Assembly (NCBI RefSeq): GCF_036959255.1 | Contig: NZ_JAWMTI010000002.1 | Location: forward strand, 806,001 to 870,000 | Direction of reading: 5' to 3' | DNA length: 64,000 bases | DNA from: Olivibacter sp036959255 | GTDB taxonomy: Bacteria > Bacteroidota > Bacteroidia > Sphingobacteriales > Sphingobacteriaceae | Shown: one piece after another, positions 26,904-35,836 of the stretch | How the letters are laid out: every line of letters starts with the position of its first letter | Numbering within the stretch: the first letter of the stretch is position 1 | Notes under the pieces: model-generated | Database searches by the model: none | The model's input: only the letters and a program-made list of their open reading frames with translations | Told to the model about the DNA's origin: nothing | Position numbers and translations under genes: made by a program

Positions 26904-27782
26904 TTAAAAATTTGTTTCTTTTCGGTATTCAGTAGGTCGTAAACCTGTTTTATCTTTAAATATTTTTGAAAAATAAAAACTCGATTGAAAGTTTAAGTCA
27001 GTCGCTATTTCTTTAACCGATCGATCGCTATTTGCCAAAAGATCTTTCGCTTTGTCTATTTTCAATTGCAGGTAATACTGACCAGGCGAAAGTCCGGTAT
27101 AAAGCTTGAATAATTTCCGAAACCAAGAATACCCCACATTCAATTCGGCAGCGGCCATCTCGGGTGAATAGCTTGTACTAATATTCGAACGAAACAAGAG
27201 TCTCGCTTTCTCGATGACCCCTTCATCTTCTTTCGTGCCGGTGATACGTTGTTTTGCAATAGCATGGCAGATGCCCAAAAGGTGTAATGTGGCCCCTGCT
27301 ATCAAAGGCTGATAACCTGGTTTTTCCAATTTGGCATGTTCAATAATCGTATTATAAACGTCCAATACCTGTTCATTGAAACCGATATAAATACATGGAC
27401 TATCCCGTTTCAAATAACCTGATAACAACAAATTGTCAATAACGGACCCTTGTAAGCCTACCCAATATTCATCCCAACCTGTTCTGTTATCCGGTTTATA
27501 TCGATGTTTTTCATTCGGAAAAAGGAAAAGTACTGTCCCGGCTTTTACCATAGTTGACTTACAACTTGCCGACTCAAAAACGCCTTGTCCCTTAATAATA
27601 TAAATAAGTTGGTACTCTTGCAAAATACGCCAACCTGTTCTATTGAAGTTATAACCTGCGGGGTGGCTTGCCAATGGATAATCAGTAGTAGCTTTTACTC
27701 GCGTACAACCTACGTTTAGAACGGTTAACCCCCATTTTTCATCTTCTCGACTTACGGGGAGATATTTGAAAAAATCGATCAT
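26904..27782 (-). CDS. AraC-family regulator (second)
   Basis: A 292-residue regulator with an N-terminal cupin-type sugar-binding domain (YQLIYIIKGQGVFES, FLFPNEKHRYKPD, WDEYWVGLQG, about residues 55-115) and a C-terminal AraC double HTH (MAAAELNVGYSWFRKLFKLYTG and the signature from about 255, VKEIATDLNFQSSFYFSKIFK). It is convergent with the sugar porter and divergent from the isomerase gene across a 130-188 bp gap, so the isomerase and GH43-like pair on the plus strand are its most likely targets. It differs clearly from the regulator at 24555, suggesting two inducers or two levels of control. Confidence 0.92.
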   Translation of the reverse strand: MIDFFKYLPVSREDEKWGLTVLNVGCTRVKATTDYPLASHPAGYNFNRTGWRILQEYQLIYIIKGQGVFESASCKSTMVKAGTVLFLFPNEKHRYKPDNRTGWDEYWVGLQGSVIDNLLLSGYLKRDSPCIYIGFNEQVLDVYNTIIEHAKLEKPGYQPLIAGATLHLLGICHAIAKQRITGTKEDEGVIEKARLLFRSNISTSYSPEMAAAELNVGYSWFRKLFKLYTGLSPGQYYLQLKIDKAKDLLANSDRSVKEIATDLNFQSSFYFSKIFKDKTGLRPTEYRKETNF

Positions 27783-27903
27783 CTATGTTTTCAATTGACC
27801 AAGTAAAAATAAACATACTAATATGAATGAACATTCCAGATAAAAAATCACAAAATGTATTTAAAATATCAAAATGTCGATTTTTTTAATGTTTACCCTT
27901 TTT

Positions 27904-27911
27904 TAGGTTTG
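27904..27911 (+). promoter_or_regulatory. -7 element of the isomerase gene
   Basis: TAGGTTTG, exact TAnnTTTG match. It overlaps the GTG at 27911, arguing that translation begins at the ATG at 27971 or 27983 instead. No clear -33 box, consistent with AraC activation. Confidence 0.4.
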
Positions 27912-27970
27912 TGAAGACTAATGATAACAGATTAAAAATTATAAAACCAACACCGATTGTAAACAACAAG

Positions 27971-29410
27971 ATGAAAATGGGTATGAAAACAAAGGTTAGG
28001 ATAGGTTTATTCGGTATCGGATTGGAAACCTATTGGGCGCAATTCGATGGTTTAAAAGACCGATTATCAAACCAAATAGAATTGGTTGCTACGGGATTAG
28101 CAGCTCTTAACACAGAAATCGTTAATCTCGGCCTAATTGATACACCGGAAAAAGCCTTTGAAGCAGGCGATCATTTTAAAAAGAAAGACGTCGATTTATT
28201 GATGCTCTACGTTACCACCTACGCCTTGTCATCGACTGTATTGCCCATTGTTAAGAAGGCCAATGTACCTGTCATTATTCTAAACCTGTCTCCTAATGCC
28301 AATATTGATTATAAAGCATTTAATCGCTTACAAGATCGGACAAAGATGACAGGCGAATGGCTTGCGTATTGTTCTGCTTGCCCGGTTCCTGAGATAGCCA
28401 ACGTATTTAGACGCTGTAAAATTCCTTTCTTTCAAATTACAGGTATCTTACAAAATGATCCACATGTATGGAATGAAATAGAGGAATGGATAGAAGCAGC
28501 GAGGGTAGCCAAAGTAATGTACTACAATCGAATGGGAGTTATGGGTAATTACTATGGTGGCATGATGGATATTTATACTGACTTAACCTTGCAATGTGCC
28601 ACATTTGGCGGCCACATAGAAATATTGGAGATCGATGAATTATCGCATTTGAGAGAAGGGGTGACAACAACAGAACTCGAGTTTAAATTACAGGAAATAG
28701 TTCAGATTTTTGATGTACAAAAGGATTGTCTTTCAGAAGAACTCCAACGGGCAGCTATAACCGCTGTAGCATTGGACAAACTTGTGGATAAATATAAACT
28801 GGGTTCCTTGGCCTATTATCATAAGGGCAGCGGAAACGAAGCTAATGAAAACACAGCGACTTCGGTTATTTTAGGTAATTCAATATTGACAGGAAAGCAC
28901 ATTCCAGTGGCAGGTGAGTATGAAATCAAAAATGTACAAGCGATGAAGATCATGGATAGTTTTGGCGCGGGGGGGTCCTTTACTGAATATTATGCCATGG
29001 ATTTTAACGAAGACCTGGTATTAATGGGACACGATGGACCATGCCATCCCCAGATAGCGGAAGGGAAAGTTAAAGTGAAACCATTAAAAGTTTACCATGG
29101 GAAAGTAGGTAACGGTCTTTCGGTCGAGATGTCTGTCAAAAACGGGCCGGTCACCTTGCTTTCTGTCGTAGAGGACGGCGAAGGGGCGCTTAAATTAATC
29201 ATGGCCGAAGGGAAATCCGTCCCGGGTGATATTCTCGAAATAGGCAACACCAATAGCCGATACTCCTTTGCTATTGGTGCGAGAAACTTTGTTGAAGCAT
29301 GGAATGCCGAAGGTCCGGCCCATCATTGCGCAATTGGAAAAGGTCACCTGGCATCGAAAATCAAAAAATTAGGCAAACTACTAAAAGTCAATACCGTACA
29401 AATATGCTAA
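27971..29410 (+). CDS. L-arabinose/L-fucose isomerase family protein
   Basis: A cytosolic enzyme of 479 residues from this ATG; the frame is open from a GTG at 27911, but the promoter-like TAGGTTTG overlaps that codon, and the conserved fold starts just after the ATG with KVRIGLFGIGLETYWAQF. The sequence resembles the arabinose isomerase-like group: two Rossmann-like domains then a beta-rich end. Candidate metal ligands include Glu and His residues in GSGNEANENTAT, GHDGPCHPQI and the C-terminal GPAHHCAIGKGH. It would convert an aldose to a ketose. No kinase or epimerase for ribulose is next to it, so the identity of the sugar stays open. A GH43-like enzyme follows by 39 bp. Confidence 0.82.
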   Translation: MKMGMKTKVRIGLFGIGLETYWAQFDGLKDRLSNQIELVATGLAALNTEIVNLGLIDTPEKAFEAGDHFKKKDVDLLMLYVTTYALSSTVLPIVKKANVPVIILNLSPNANIDYKAFNRLQDRTKMTGEWLAYCSACPVPEIANVFRRCKIPFFQITGILQNDPHVWNEIEEWIEAARVAKVMYYNRMGVMGNYYGGMMDIYTDLTLQCATFGGHIEILEIDELSHLREGVTTTELEFKLQEIVQIFDVQKDCLSEELQRAAITAVALDKLVDKYKLGSLAYYHKGSGNEANENTATSVILGNSILTGKHIPVAGEYEIKNVQAMKIMDSFGAGGSFTEYYAMDFNEDLVLMGHDGPCHPQIAEGKVKVKPLKVYHGKVGNGLSVEMSVKNGPVTLLSVVEDGEGALKLIMAEGKSVPGDILEIGNTNSRYSFAIGARNFVEAWNAEGPAHHCAIGKGHLASKIKKLGKLLKVNTVQIC

Positions 29411-29449
29411 CGTTGACCTCCCTGCACTTTTCACTAAATTTATAACCCT

Positions 29450-30883
29450 ATGTTCAAAACCTATCTTCTGTTTATTCTTCTATTCACTGCTCCCTTTTTG
29501 GGTCGAACGCAAGTGAAGAATTTTTCACCTTCGGGAGAACAGATTACCAAATTCGATAATTTAGGAAAAGCAGTAGACGCACACGACGGGATGATTGCTT
29601 ATTTCAATGGTGTTTATTATTTGTATGGTACAAGTTACGATTGTGGTTTTGAATGGAATAACAAAAAGGCGCCCTTTTGCGGATTTAAAAGTTATTCTTC
29701 TAAAGATTTGGTAAATTGGAAAGATGAAGGTTTTTTATTTGATGCCCAAAATCCAGTGTGGCAATCGAGATGTGATGGTAAAACATATGGTTGCTTTAGA
29801 CCACATGTAGTTTACAACCCTAAGAACAATCAATATGTTTTATGGATCAATGTATATGATAATGTGATCGGTTATCGTGTCTTTACTAGCGAATCGCCCG
29901 TTGGTCCTTTTATTGAAGTCGAAGAACCGAAACTAACAATCAATAAGGATCAGCCAGTAGCTGGATTAAATAATGGCGATCATGATCTATTTGTGGATGA
30001 CGATGGAACAGCATATTTAGCGATAACGGACTGGCGGGCAGAGGGAGCCATTGCCATTGAGCAGTTAACAGATGATTATTTAAGCGGAACAGGCAAAGTA
30101 GCTACTAAAGTTACTGCAGGAAAAACCGAGGCGCCCGGACTTTTCAAACGGAAAGGGGTTTATTATATTACGTATTCAGATCCGAATTGTGGTTATTGTG
30201 CAGGAACAGGCACCTCCTACAAAACCGCTAAATCACCGCTAGGCCCTTGGTCAGAAGCAAAAAAAATCAGCGACAACTCATGCGGAGGACAACCCTCTTT
30301 CGTTGCGACCATTAAACTACCCGGCGATACCTTATTCCTCTATGGTAGCGATCTTTGGAATAACGCAGCAAAAAATGAAGCGCTCGCGAATTTCTATTGG
30401 GCACCCCTGACCTTTGAGCCAAACGGAGCCATTAAACCATTGAAATGTATAAGAGACTTTAGCGTAAGCAGGGAAAAGAAAGCAACCGATATGGACGACA
30501 TCGATTCCTACAAAGCTGTTTGTGAAATTACCCACACCGAAACACGTCAGCAACCTTTTATTGCTAATCGGACAGGGAGGTTGACTAATTTTGAAATTAC
30601 CTTGCTGAAAAGTGGTTATCCAGATGCTAATTTGATAATTGATTTTTATAAAAAGGAAGAGACGGAGCTACTACTCGGATCTATTGAAATTCCAGCAGAC
30701 TCACTGGGCTGGTCAGCCAAAAAAATGACCCTTCATCCCGGTATTTCTGTAAAGAAAAATGATGGATATTTCTTCCTACTTCGCACCGAATCGAAGCTTG
30801 GTTGTTTTGGATATGGTAAGAGCCTCCTTTCTTCTAAGAAACTTAAAGCGCATGATATCCAATTTCACTACACGGTGGAGTAA
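29450..30883 (+). CDS. Secreted GH43-like glycosidase
   Basis: A 477-residue exported enzyme; signal peptide about residues 1-21. A five-bladed propeller is followed from about 350 by a beta-sandwich-like C-terminal part. Residues fitting the GH43 triad are Asp46 in DAHDGMIAYF, Asp179 in NNGDHDLFVDD and Glu227 in TEAPGLF. The N-terminal DAHDGxI and YGTSYDCG patterns resemble the branch of GH43 that includes exo-galactanases, so galactan side chains are a possible target. Several Cys residues (65, 77, 108, 115) may form disulfides. It follows the isomerase by 39 bp and is likely co-transcribed. Confidence 0.82.
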   Translation: MFKTYLLFILLFTAPFLGRTQVKNFSPSGEQITKFDNLGKAVDAHDGMIAYFNGVYYLYGTSYDCGFEWNNKKAPFCGFKSYSSKDLVNWKDEGFLFDAQNPVWQSRCDGKTYGCFRPHVVYNPKNNQYVLWINVYDNVIGYRVFTSESPVGPFIEVEEPKLTINKDQPVAGLNNGDHDLFVDDDGTAYLAITDWRAEGAIAIEQLTDDYLSGTGKVATKVTAGKTEAPGLFKRKGVYYITYSDPNCGYCAGTGTSYKTAKSPLGPWSEAKKISDNSCGGQPSFVATIKLPGDTLFLYGSDLWNNAAKNEALANFYWAPLTFEPNGAIKPLKCIRDFSVSREKKATDMDDIDSYKAVCEITHTETRQQPFIANRTGRLTNFEITLLKSGYPDANLIIDFYKKEETELLLGSIEIPADSLGWSAKKMTLHPGISVKKNDGYFFLLRTESKLGCFGYGKSLLSSKKLKAHDIQFHYTVE

Positions 30884-30943
30884 CAATAACAGGATATCAT
30901 CGATATTTCAAAACGTATCATCTGAAAAAAACACCCTAAAATG

Positions 30944-30969
30944 GCGTTCGCTTGTATCCAAGCGAACGC
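30944..30969 (+). terminator. Hairpin after the GH43-like gene
   Basis: 11-bp perfect GC-rich stem (30944-30954 with 30959-30969) with a TATC loop, 60 bp after the stop. The T-rich stretch follows only later, so termination is probable but not textbook. Confidence 0.6.
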
Positions 30970-31063
30970 GAAAATCCAATCCGTTTCCTTTTTTTGCAGC
31001 ATAGAACAGCTATTTAAATCTATAAGTGTCTTATATTAGCATCAGTAACGAAATATCTAAAAT

Positions 31064-32173
31064 TTGGAATTAGTACATATTTTTTTTGCTTTTACGGCCG
31101 GTAGCTTATACTTGTTATCCTTTCTCTTTTTAATGAATGTGCCTGGCGTGAATGAGAAAGCAAACCGATGGCTTGGATTTTTTTATTGTCTTCTAGCTTG
31201 CACTTTTACGCAGCTATTTATTGAAGCCTTTGGATTAGGTGATCGCTTCCCTTTTGTCATTCATTTGCTGGAATTACCTCGATGGGCCTTACTTCCCTGT
31301 TTTTATTTGGCCATCTTGTATTTTGTAAATCCTGCAAAAAAATCCAACGTTATATTCCTTCATTTTCTTCCCGTTACGCTTTTTTTTCTTTTTTCGATTA
31401 CGTATATCATACCGCAACATTTTAATCCCACGAGGACAATGCCTGAGTTTTCGACGGTGATACCCCTTTTTATTCGCCATTTCTTTTTATTCCAATTTTT
31501 TCTCTATTGGTTCCTTTGTTTTGCGCAGCTGCATATTCACGCACGGAACATACGCATGATCTCTTCCTCCATTGAAAAAATCGATCTAACATGGATAAAG
31601 TATGTACTGTTCATTGTACTTTTCTTGCAAGTGATTCATCTTGCTAGCGGATTCGAAATGTTTTCAACCTTTTTTCCTGTTATCTATTTTGTAAGCGTCG
31701 TTTTTTTAAGCTATTTTTCATTGAAGCAAGCTGTCATTTATCCAGTTCTTCCTGCACAGCTTCCAGAACTGGAAATTGTACTCGGTAAGAAAGCAACGTA
31801 TGAGCGGTTGACGCCAGAACAGGTTGACACACTCAAAACGGATGTGATACGATACATAAAAACGGAGAAACCCTACCTCGAGCCAGGGCTTACACTACCG
31901 TTATTATCCGAGAAAATAGGAATCAGCGCTCATGAATTATCCTATGTGCTAAATAATGGCTTATCGAAAAATTTTTATCAATTTATTAATGAAATGAGAG
32001 TGGAAGAGGTCAAGCACTTATTGGCTTCTGGACAAGCAAAACATTTGGATATGTTTGGTGTTGCCGCTCATGCGGGATTTAATTCTAAAACCACCTTCAA
32101 TACAACATTTAAAAAAGTGACCGGCCAAACTCCTACCGAATTTGTAAAATCACTTAATGAGCCGCCATCATAA
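31064..32173 (+). CDS. Membrane-anchored AraC-type regulator
   Basis: A 369-residue protein with about seven hydrophobic segments in residues 1-225 and a single AraC-type DNA-binding domain at the C-terminus (about 265-365), with LLSEKIGISAHELSYVLN and FGVAAHAGFNSKTTFNTTFKKVTGQTP. This architecture, seven membrane helices joined to AraC HTH, occurs widely in Bacteroidota and Flavobacteria. The start is a TTG at 31064. The membrane part presumably senses an envelope or small-molecule signal; the target genes are unknown. It stands alone, with a strong hairpin at 32299 downstream. Confidence 0.88.
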   Translation: MELVHIFFAFTAGSLYLLSFLFLMNVPGVNEKANRWLGFFYCLLACTFTQLFIEAFGLGDRFPFVIHLLELPRWALLPCFYLAILYFVNPAKKSNVIFLHFLPVTLFFLFSITYIIPQHFNPTRTMPEFSTVIPLFIRHFFLFQFFLYWFLCFAQLHIHARNIRMISSSIEKIDLTWIKYVLFIVLFLQVIHLASGFEMFSTFFPVIYFVSVVFLSYFSLKQAVIYPVLPAQLPELEIVLGKKATYERLTPEQVDTLKTDVIRYIKTEKPYLEPGLTLPLLSEKIGISAHELSYVLNNGLSKNFYQFINEMRVEEVKHLLASGQAKHLDMFGVAAHAGFNSKTTFNTTFKKVTGQTPTEFVKSLNEPPS

Positions 32174-32298
32174 AAAATTGTTCCCTAGTATACTGACAAA
32201 TGTCAGATTATCCGTTGGCGGTATGATTGCTTCATAATTTGAGACGATGATCATGAGCATCATTTTTTTCCAAAGAGCAGGCTAGCAACTAAACGATT

Positions 32299-32362
32299 AA
32301 TAAGACAAGTAAATGGCAGAGAATATAAAAAAAATATTTGTCTGCCATTTACTTGTCTTATT
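32299..32362 (+). terminator. 22-bp perfect inverted repeat before glxA-like gene
   Basis: AATAAGACAAG... at 32299-32320 and its exact complement at 32341-32362, loop 20 nt, followed by TTTGTTTC. It looks like a terminator of the upstream AraC gene, yet ends only 20 bp before the next start codon, so it may also act in the leader of the GlxA-type gene. Confidence 0.65.
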
Positions 32363-32381
32363 TTTGTTTCTCTAAAAAGCC

Positions 32382-33374
32382 ATGAACAAAGCAAAACACA
32401 TTGTAATTATTGTTCCGCCAATGACTTCTATTCTTGATGTAGCAGGTCCTTTGGAGGTTTTTACGAAGGCAGCCGATTATGTCAGGAAACAGAAATCGAT
32501 AACAAAAAAAGCCTATGTTACTCATGTACTCTCCACAGGTTCCTCCAATATCGTTAATACATCGGCAGGTTTACCTATTGTTTGCGAAGGTGGTATTGAC
32601 TCGATTCATTACGAAATTGACACGGTCTTAGTTGCTGGAAAGGGTGATGCCGATAACTCGATAACTGAGAAGCTATCTAGTTGGCTAAAAGAAAATCGTT
32701 ATAAAATACGCCGCATAGGATCCATTTGCGCAGGCGCTTTTATTTTGGCAGAAGCTGGTATATTAAACGGCAAGCGGGCGACATCCCATTGGCAAGTTTG
32801 TGATAAAATGGCAAAATATTATCCCGAAATAAAGGTGGAAAAAGATGCCATTTACATCAAAGACGGCAATGTTTACACCTCTGCAGGTATCTCTACCGGC
32901 ATGGATTTATCACTCGCGCTCGTAGAAGAAGATTTCGGAAGGGATGTAGCCGTTATGGTAGCGAAAATATTGGTTCTATATTTAAAACGCCCAGGGAACC
33001 AATCACAGTTCAGCAATATTCTCATGCATCAAACGGTGGACTACGAACCCATTAAAGTTGCCCAAGATTGGATTATTGATCATTTAGACGGCGAATTAAG
33101 CGTTGAACTCTTGGCGGAAAAAGTTTCCATGAGCCCACGGAACTTCGCACGCGTCTTTTTACGTGAAACTGGGGTGACTCCAGCAAAATATGTTGAAAAA
33201 ATACGACTTGAATGGGCGCGTCGAAGACTAGAGGAAACACAATTAACACTGGATGAAATTTGTGATGAATGCGGAATCGGAAGCACTGAGGGATTACGTC
33301 GCTTGTTTTTACGCCACTTGAAGACAACCCCGAGTGATTATCGTAAAAGCTTTGCATCCGCAATTACTTATTAA
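32382..33374 (+). CDS. GlxA-family AraC regulator with DJ-1/PfpI domain
   Basis: A 330-residue regulator. The N-terminal part (about 5-190) is a DJ-1/PfpI glutamine amidotransferase-like domain, with GSICAGAFILAEAG holding the nucleophile-elbow Cys, GKRATSHW and GNVYTSAGISTGMDL. The C-terminal AraC domain (about 225-325) has LLAEKVSMSPRNFARVF and LDEICDECGIGSTEGLRRLF. This fold is shared by GlxA-type regulators, which often control catabolic or stress genes; many lack catalytic activity although the Cys is retained here. Its leader contains a long inverted repeat. Target genes cannot be named. Confidence 0.92.
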   Translation: MNKAKHIVIIVPPMTSILDVAGPLEVFTKAADYVRKQKSITKKAYVTHVLSTGSSNIVNTSAGLPIVCEGGIDSIHYEIDTVLVAGKGDADNSITEKLSSWLKENRYKIRRIGSICAGAFILAEAGILNGKRATSHWQVCDKMAKYYPEIKVEKDAIYIKDGNVYTSAGISTGMDLSLALVEEDFGRDVAVMVAKILVLYLKRPGNQSQFSNILMHQTVDYEPIKVAQDWIIDHLDGELSVELLAEKVSMSPRNFARVFLRETGVTPAKYVEKIRLEWARRRLEETQLTLDEICDECGIGSTEGLRRLFLRHLKTTPSDYRKSFASAITY

Positions 33375-33420
33375 CAGCCGGGCCCAACAAAAAGTCGCCC
33401 CAGCTGATAATAAGATCTCT

Positions 33421-34419
33421 TTATAATGCACCGAAATAAACTGCTGTACGGACCATTTGTGATACGAAGGACATTTCATTATCATACCAGGAAACCGTTT
33501 TTACCAACTGCCTGTCGCCGACCGCTACAATCTTTGTTTGAGTGGCATCGAATAGTGAGCCATAACGGATACCAAGGGTATCAGCAGAAACAATGAAATC
33601 CTCAGTATATCCATAAGATTCATTAGCTGCTGCTTGCATTGTCGCATTGATTTCCTTTACACTCGTTTCTTTCTCAAGTAAAGTAAACAATTCAACAACC
33701 GATCCTGCATGGACAGGAACACGCTGGGACGAACCATCGAGTTTTCCGGCTAACTCGGGAATAACCAGGCCAATTGCTTTCGCAGCCCCCGTAGTATAAG
33801 GGATGATGCTGTCGCCTGCTGCTCGTGATTTACGATAGTTTACTTTTGGATCTGGCGTATCCATTAATGGTTGCGAATTGGTATACGCATGAATGGTTGT
33901 CATTTGTCCGACGATGATACCAAAATGATCGTTTATTACTTTCGCCATCGGAGCTAAGCAATTCGTTGTACAAGAGGCACAGCTGATTAGTTCATCTTGC
34001 GTGTCAAGTAGCTGGTGATTTACATTAAAAACAATCGTCTTGACATCTTTGTCAGATGGTGCCGAAATAATTACTTTTTTAGCCCCTGCTTCCAAATGTG
34101 CACTGGCTTTTTCCTTTGATTCGAAGATACCAGTACATTCTATTACTAAATCTACTTTATCTTTGCCCCAAGGCAACCTATGTGGATCACGCTCGGTATA
34201 TACGGCAATTTTTTTCCCATCAACAAGAAGGGCGTTTTCAGTATAATCGACACTTTTTTCAAATCTTCCATGTATGGAATCATATTTCAACAAGTACGAT
34301 AACATGGAAGGATCTGCTAAGTCATTAATAGCAACAACTTCCAATTTATCATTATTCGTCATTTCACGGAGCGTCAAACGACCGATACGACCGAATCCAT
34401 TAATTGCAACTTTAATCAT
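33421..34419 (-). CDS. gap: Glyceraldehyde-3-phosphate dehydrogenase (type I)
   Basis: A 332-residue glycolytic enzyme oxidising glyceraldehyde 3-phosphate with NAD+ and phosphate. The start at 34419 (MIKVAINGFGRIGR) is chosen because it begins the conserved nucleotide-binding strand and has an AAGG box; the frame extends to 34452 with an atypical N-terminus. NINGFGRIGR-type Rossmann motif, Asp33 for NAD, catalytic Cys150 in SCASCTTNC, and the downstream TTIHAYTNSQPLMD with its His are present. The gene is alone here, with convergent GlxA-type gene downstream. A second gap gene may exist elsewhere in the genome. Confidence 0.96.
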   Translation of the reverse strand: MIKVAINGFGRIGRLTLREMTNNDKLEVVAINDLADPSMLSYLLKYDSIHGRFEKSVDYTENALLVDGKKIAVYTERDPHRLPWGKDKVDLVIECTGIFESKEKASAHLEAGAKKVIISAPSDKDVKTIVFNVNHQLLDTQDELISCASCTTNCLAPMAKVINDHFGIIVGQMTTIHAYTNSQPLMDTPDPKVNYRKSRAAGDSIIPYTTGAAKAIGLVIPELAGKLDGSSQRVPVHAGSVVELFTLLEKETSVKEINATMQAAANESYGYTEDFIVSADTLGIRYGSLFDATQTKIVAVGDRQLVKTVSWYDNEMSFVSQMVRTAVYFGAL

Positions 34420-34572
34420 AACCTTATCTTTTTCAACAAAGTTACCATTCATTTTTCATGTCCGAAAAGACAAAAATCCAACAATTTCCGCCAAATAAAA
34501 CAAGCAAATTACATTTCTTTTGTTCCCTGAAAAATAAGGTTGTGTTACATTTGAGGGTTCAGTTTCAAATGT

Positions 34573-35031
34573 TTAAATAAAATGATATAAGAACACCACA
34601 TTACCGGAGTAAGCAGGTTTTGGTTGATCTTTAATGACAAGCGTTGCCTCGATAACAACTTTCGTCACACCTCTCAAATTGACAGCTGAAATCAGTTTTG
34701 CCTTTAACTGAACTTCATTATTAACCAATACGGGCTGGCCAAACTTTAGGTTTTCTATACCATAATTTATTTCCATTTTTATATTCCGTACATCCGCAAT
34801 CTGCTTCCATAAATACGGAATTAATGACAAGGTTAAATAACCGTGAGCAATGGTGCTTTTAAATGGCCCGTCACTTTCGGCCCGTTTCTTATCTACATGT
34901 ATCCATTGATGATCTAACGTTGCATCGGCAAATTTATCGATCTGTGCCTGATCTATTTTATGCCAATCCGAAACACCAAGCCCTTCACCGACATGCGACT
35001 CATACTCTTCGAAATTATTTATTACTAACAT
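34573..35031 (-). CDS. MaoC-family (R)-hydratase-like protein
   Basis: A 152-residue hot-dog-fold protein. The hydratase 2 motif is DATLDHQWIHVD at about residues 41-52, with the catalytic Asp and His, and SxAHGYLTLS follows in the expected place. The family hydrates trans-2-enoyl-CoA to (R)-3-hydroxyacyl-CoA, or acts in related acyl-CoA chemistry. I chose the second ATG because the conserved region begins at MLVINNFEEYESH; the frame extends 7 codons further to 35052. No polyester synthase or beta-oxidation gene is adjacent, so its pathway is not shown. Confidence 0.88.
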   Translation of the reverse strand: MLVINNFEEYESHVGEGLGVSDWHKIDQAQIDKFADATLDHQWIHVDKKRAESDGPFKSTIAHGYLTLSLIPYLWKQIADVRNIKMEINYGIENLKFGQPVLVNNEVQLKAKLISAVNLRGVTKVVIEATLVIKDQPKPAYSGNVVFLYHFI

Positions 35032-35182
35032 ATATTTTTTATTGGTTAACAAATGTCTTCAAGAGGGAATTTTTATCCGCTCCGAAGCGTCAAAGGGATA
35101 AATGTATCGAAAAAATATGAAAACGATGGAACCGAATCGAATTCCGGCAATCATTGACATCTGTTGAAATCAATATTAAAAA

Positions 35183-35200
35183 AGGCTCCCAAAGGAGCCT
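35183..35200 (-). terminator. Terminator after the DoxX-like gene
   Basis: AGGCTCC/GGAGCCT 7-bp stem with 4-nt loop followed on the minus strand by six T, about 70 bp past the stop. Confidence 0.75.
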
Positions 35201-35268
35201 CGTCTTAAATCTACTCGTTTTACTTAACTGATCAGGAAGAAGTGACAGGTTAATGTTAGTATAAATAC

Positions 35269-35640
35269 TTAGCTTACAAGAACTTGATATTTTTTCCAAT
35301 TATCGCCAATCACCCAAAGATTAATTAAAAACATAACACCTGCAATCATCAGTCCAGATGGCATATAAATCGCATTATGTAAAATAACACCGACCATAAT
35401 AGGAAGAATGACGATAGCGCCAAGAGCTCTTGTTTTAGGTAAGATAAATAGTAATCCACCAATGACTTCAATGGCCCCTACCAAAGGAAATAGCCACTTG
35501 ATTTGCATAAAGGCCTCCCCCACCTTTAACATTTCACCTTCCAATGGAGGAACAGGCATGTAGTGCAAAAATTTGTCTAAGCCGGCATTGATAAACATCA
35601 AACCAAATAATACACAGAGAATGGTTTTTACAATTTTCAT
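35269..35640 (-). CDS. DoxX-like membrane protein
   Basis: A 123-residue integral membrane protein with four hydrophobic segments (about residues 2-20, 45-68, 72-93 and 96-113). The short length, GLMFINAGLDKFLHYMP near the N-terminus and GAIEVIGGLLFILPKTRALGAIVILP fit DoxX-like (DoxD/DoxX) proteins. These are often quinone-linked or involved in redox and antibiotic responses, but the biochemical role of most is undefined. A TACTTTTG -7 element lies at 35723-35730, giving a leader of about 75 nt, and a good terminator follows, so the gene is probably monocistronic. Confidence 0.8.
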   Translation of the reverse strand: MKIVKTILCVLFGLMFINAGLDKFLHYMPVPPLEGEMLKVGEAFMQIKWLFPLVGAIEVIGGLLFILPKTRALGAIVILPIMVGVILHNAIYMPSGLMIAGVMFLINLWVIGDNWKKYQVLVS

Positions 35641-35722
35641 AATTCATTAATTTATAACTTGTTAAGTATTTATTTATCCATTCAGTTATAGGAGCCTATC
35701 GCTCTTATGCGCTTAGGCTTAA

Positions 35723-35730
35723 CAAAAGTA
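35723..35730 (-). promoter_or_regulatory. -7 element of the DoxX-like gene
   Basis: TACTTTTG on the minus strand, an exact TAnnTTTG match, with TTTG 15 bp further upstream at a shorter than usual distance. Confidence 0.35.
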
Positions 35731-35798
35731 GTAAATTAATTAATGCAAAACAGTAGGGATTACGGCAAAGGAAGGGGGATTCTGCGACAGAAGATAGA

Positions 35799-35814
35799 AG
35801 CCCCTTGTGGGGCT
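35799..35814 (-). terminator. Short hairpin after the Gfo/Idh/MocA gene
   Basis: AGCCCC/GGGGCT stem with TTGT loop, 23 bp past the stop at 35837, followed on the minus strand by a pyrimidine-rich but not pure T tract. Confidence 0.55.
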
Positions 35815-35836
35815 CCCTTATGAATTGACATGTAAT

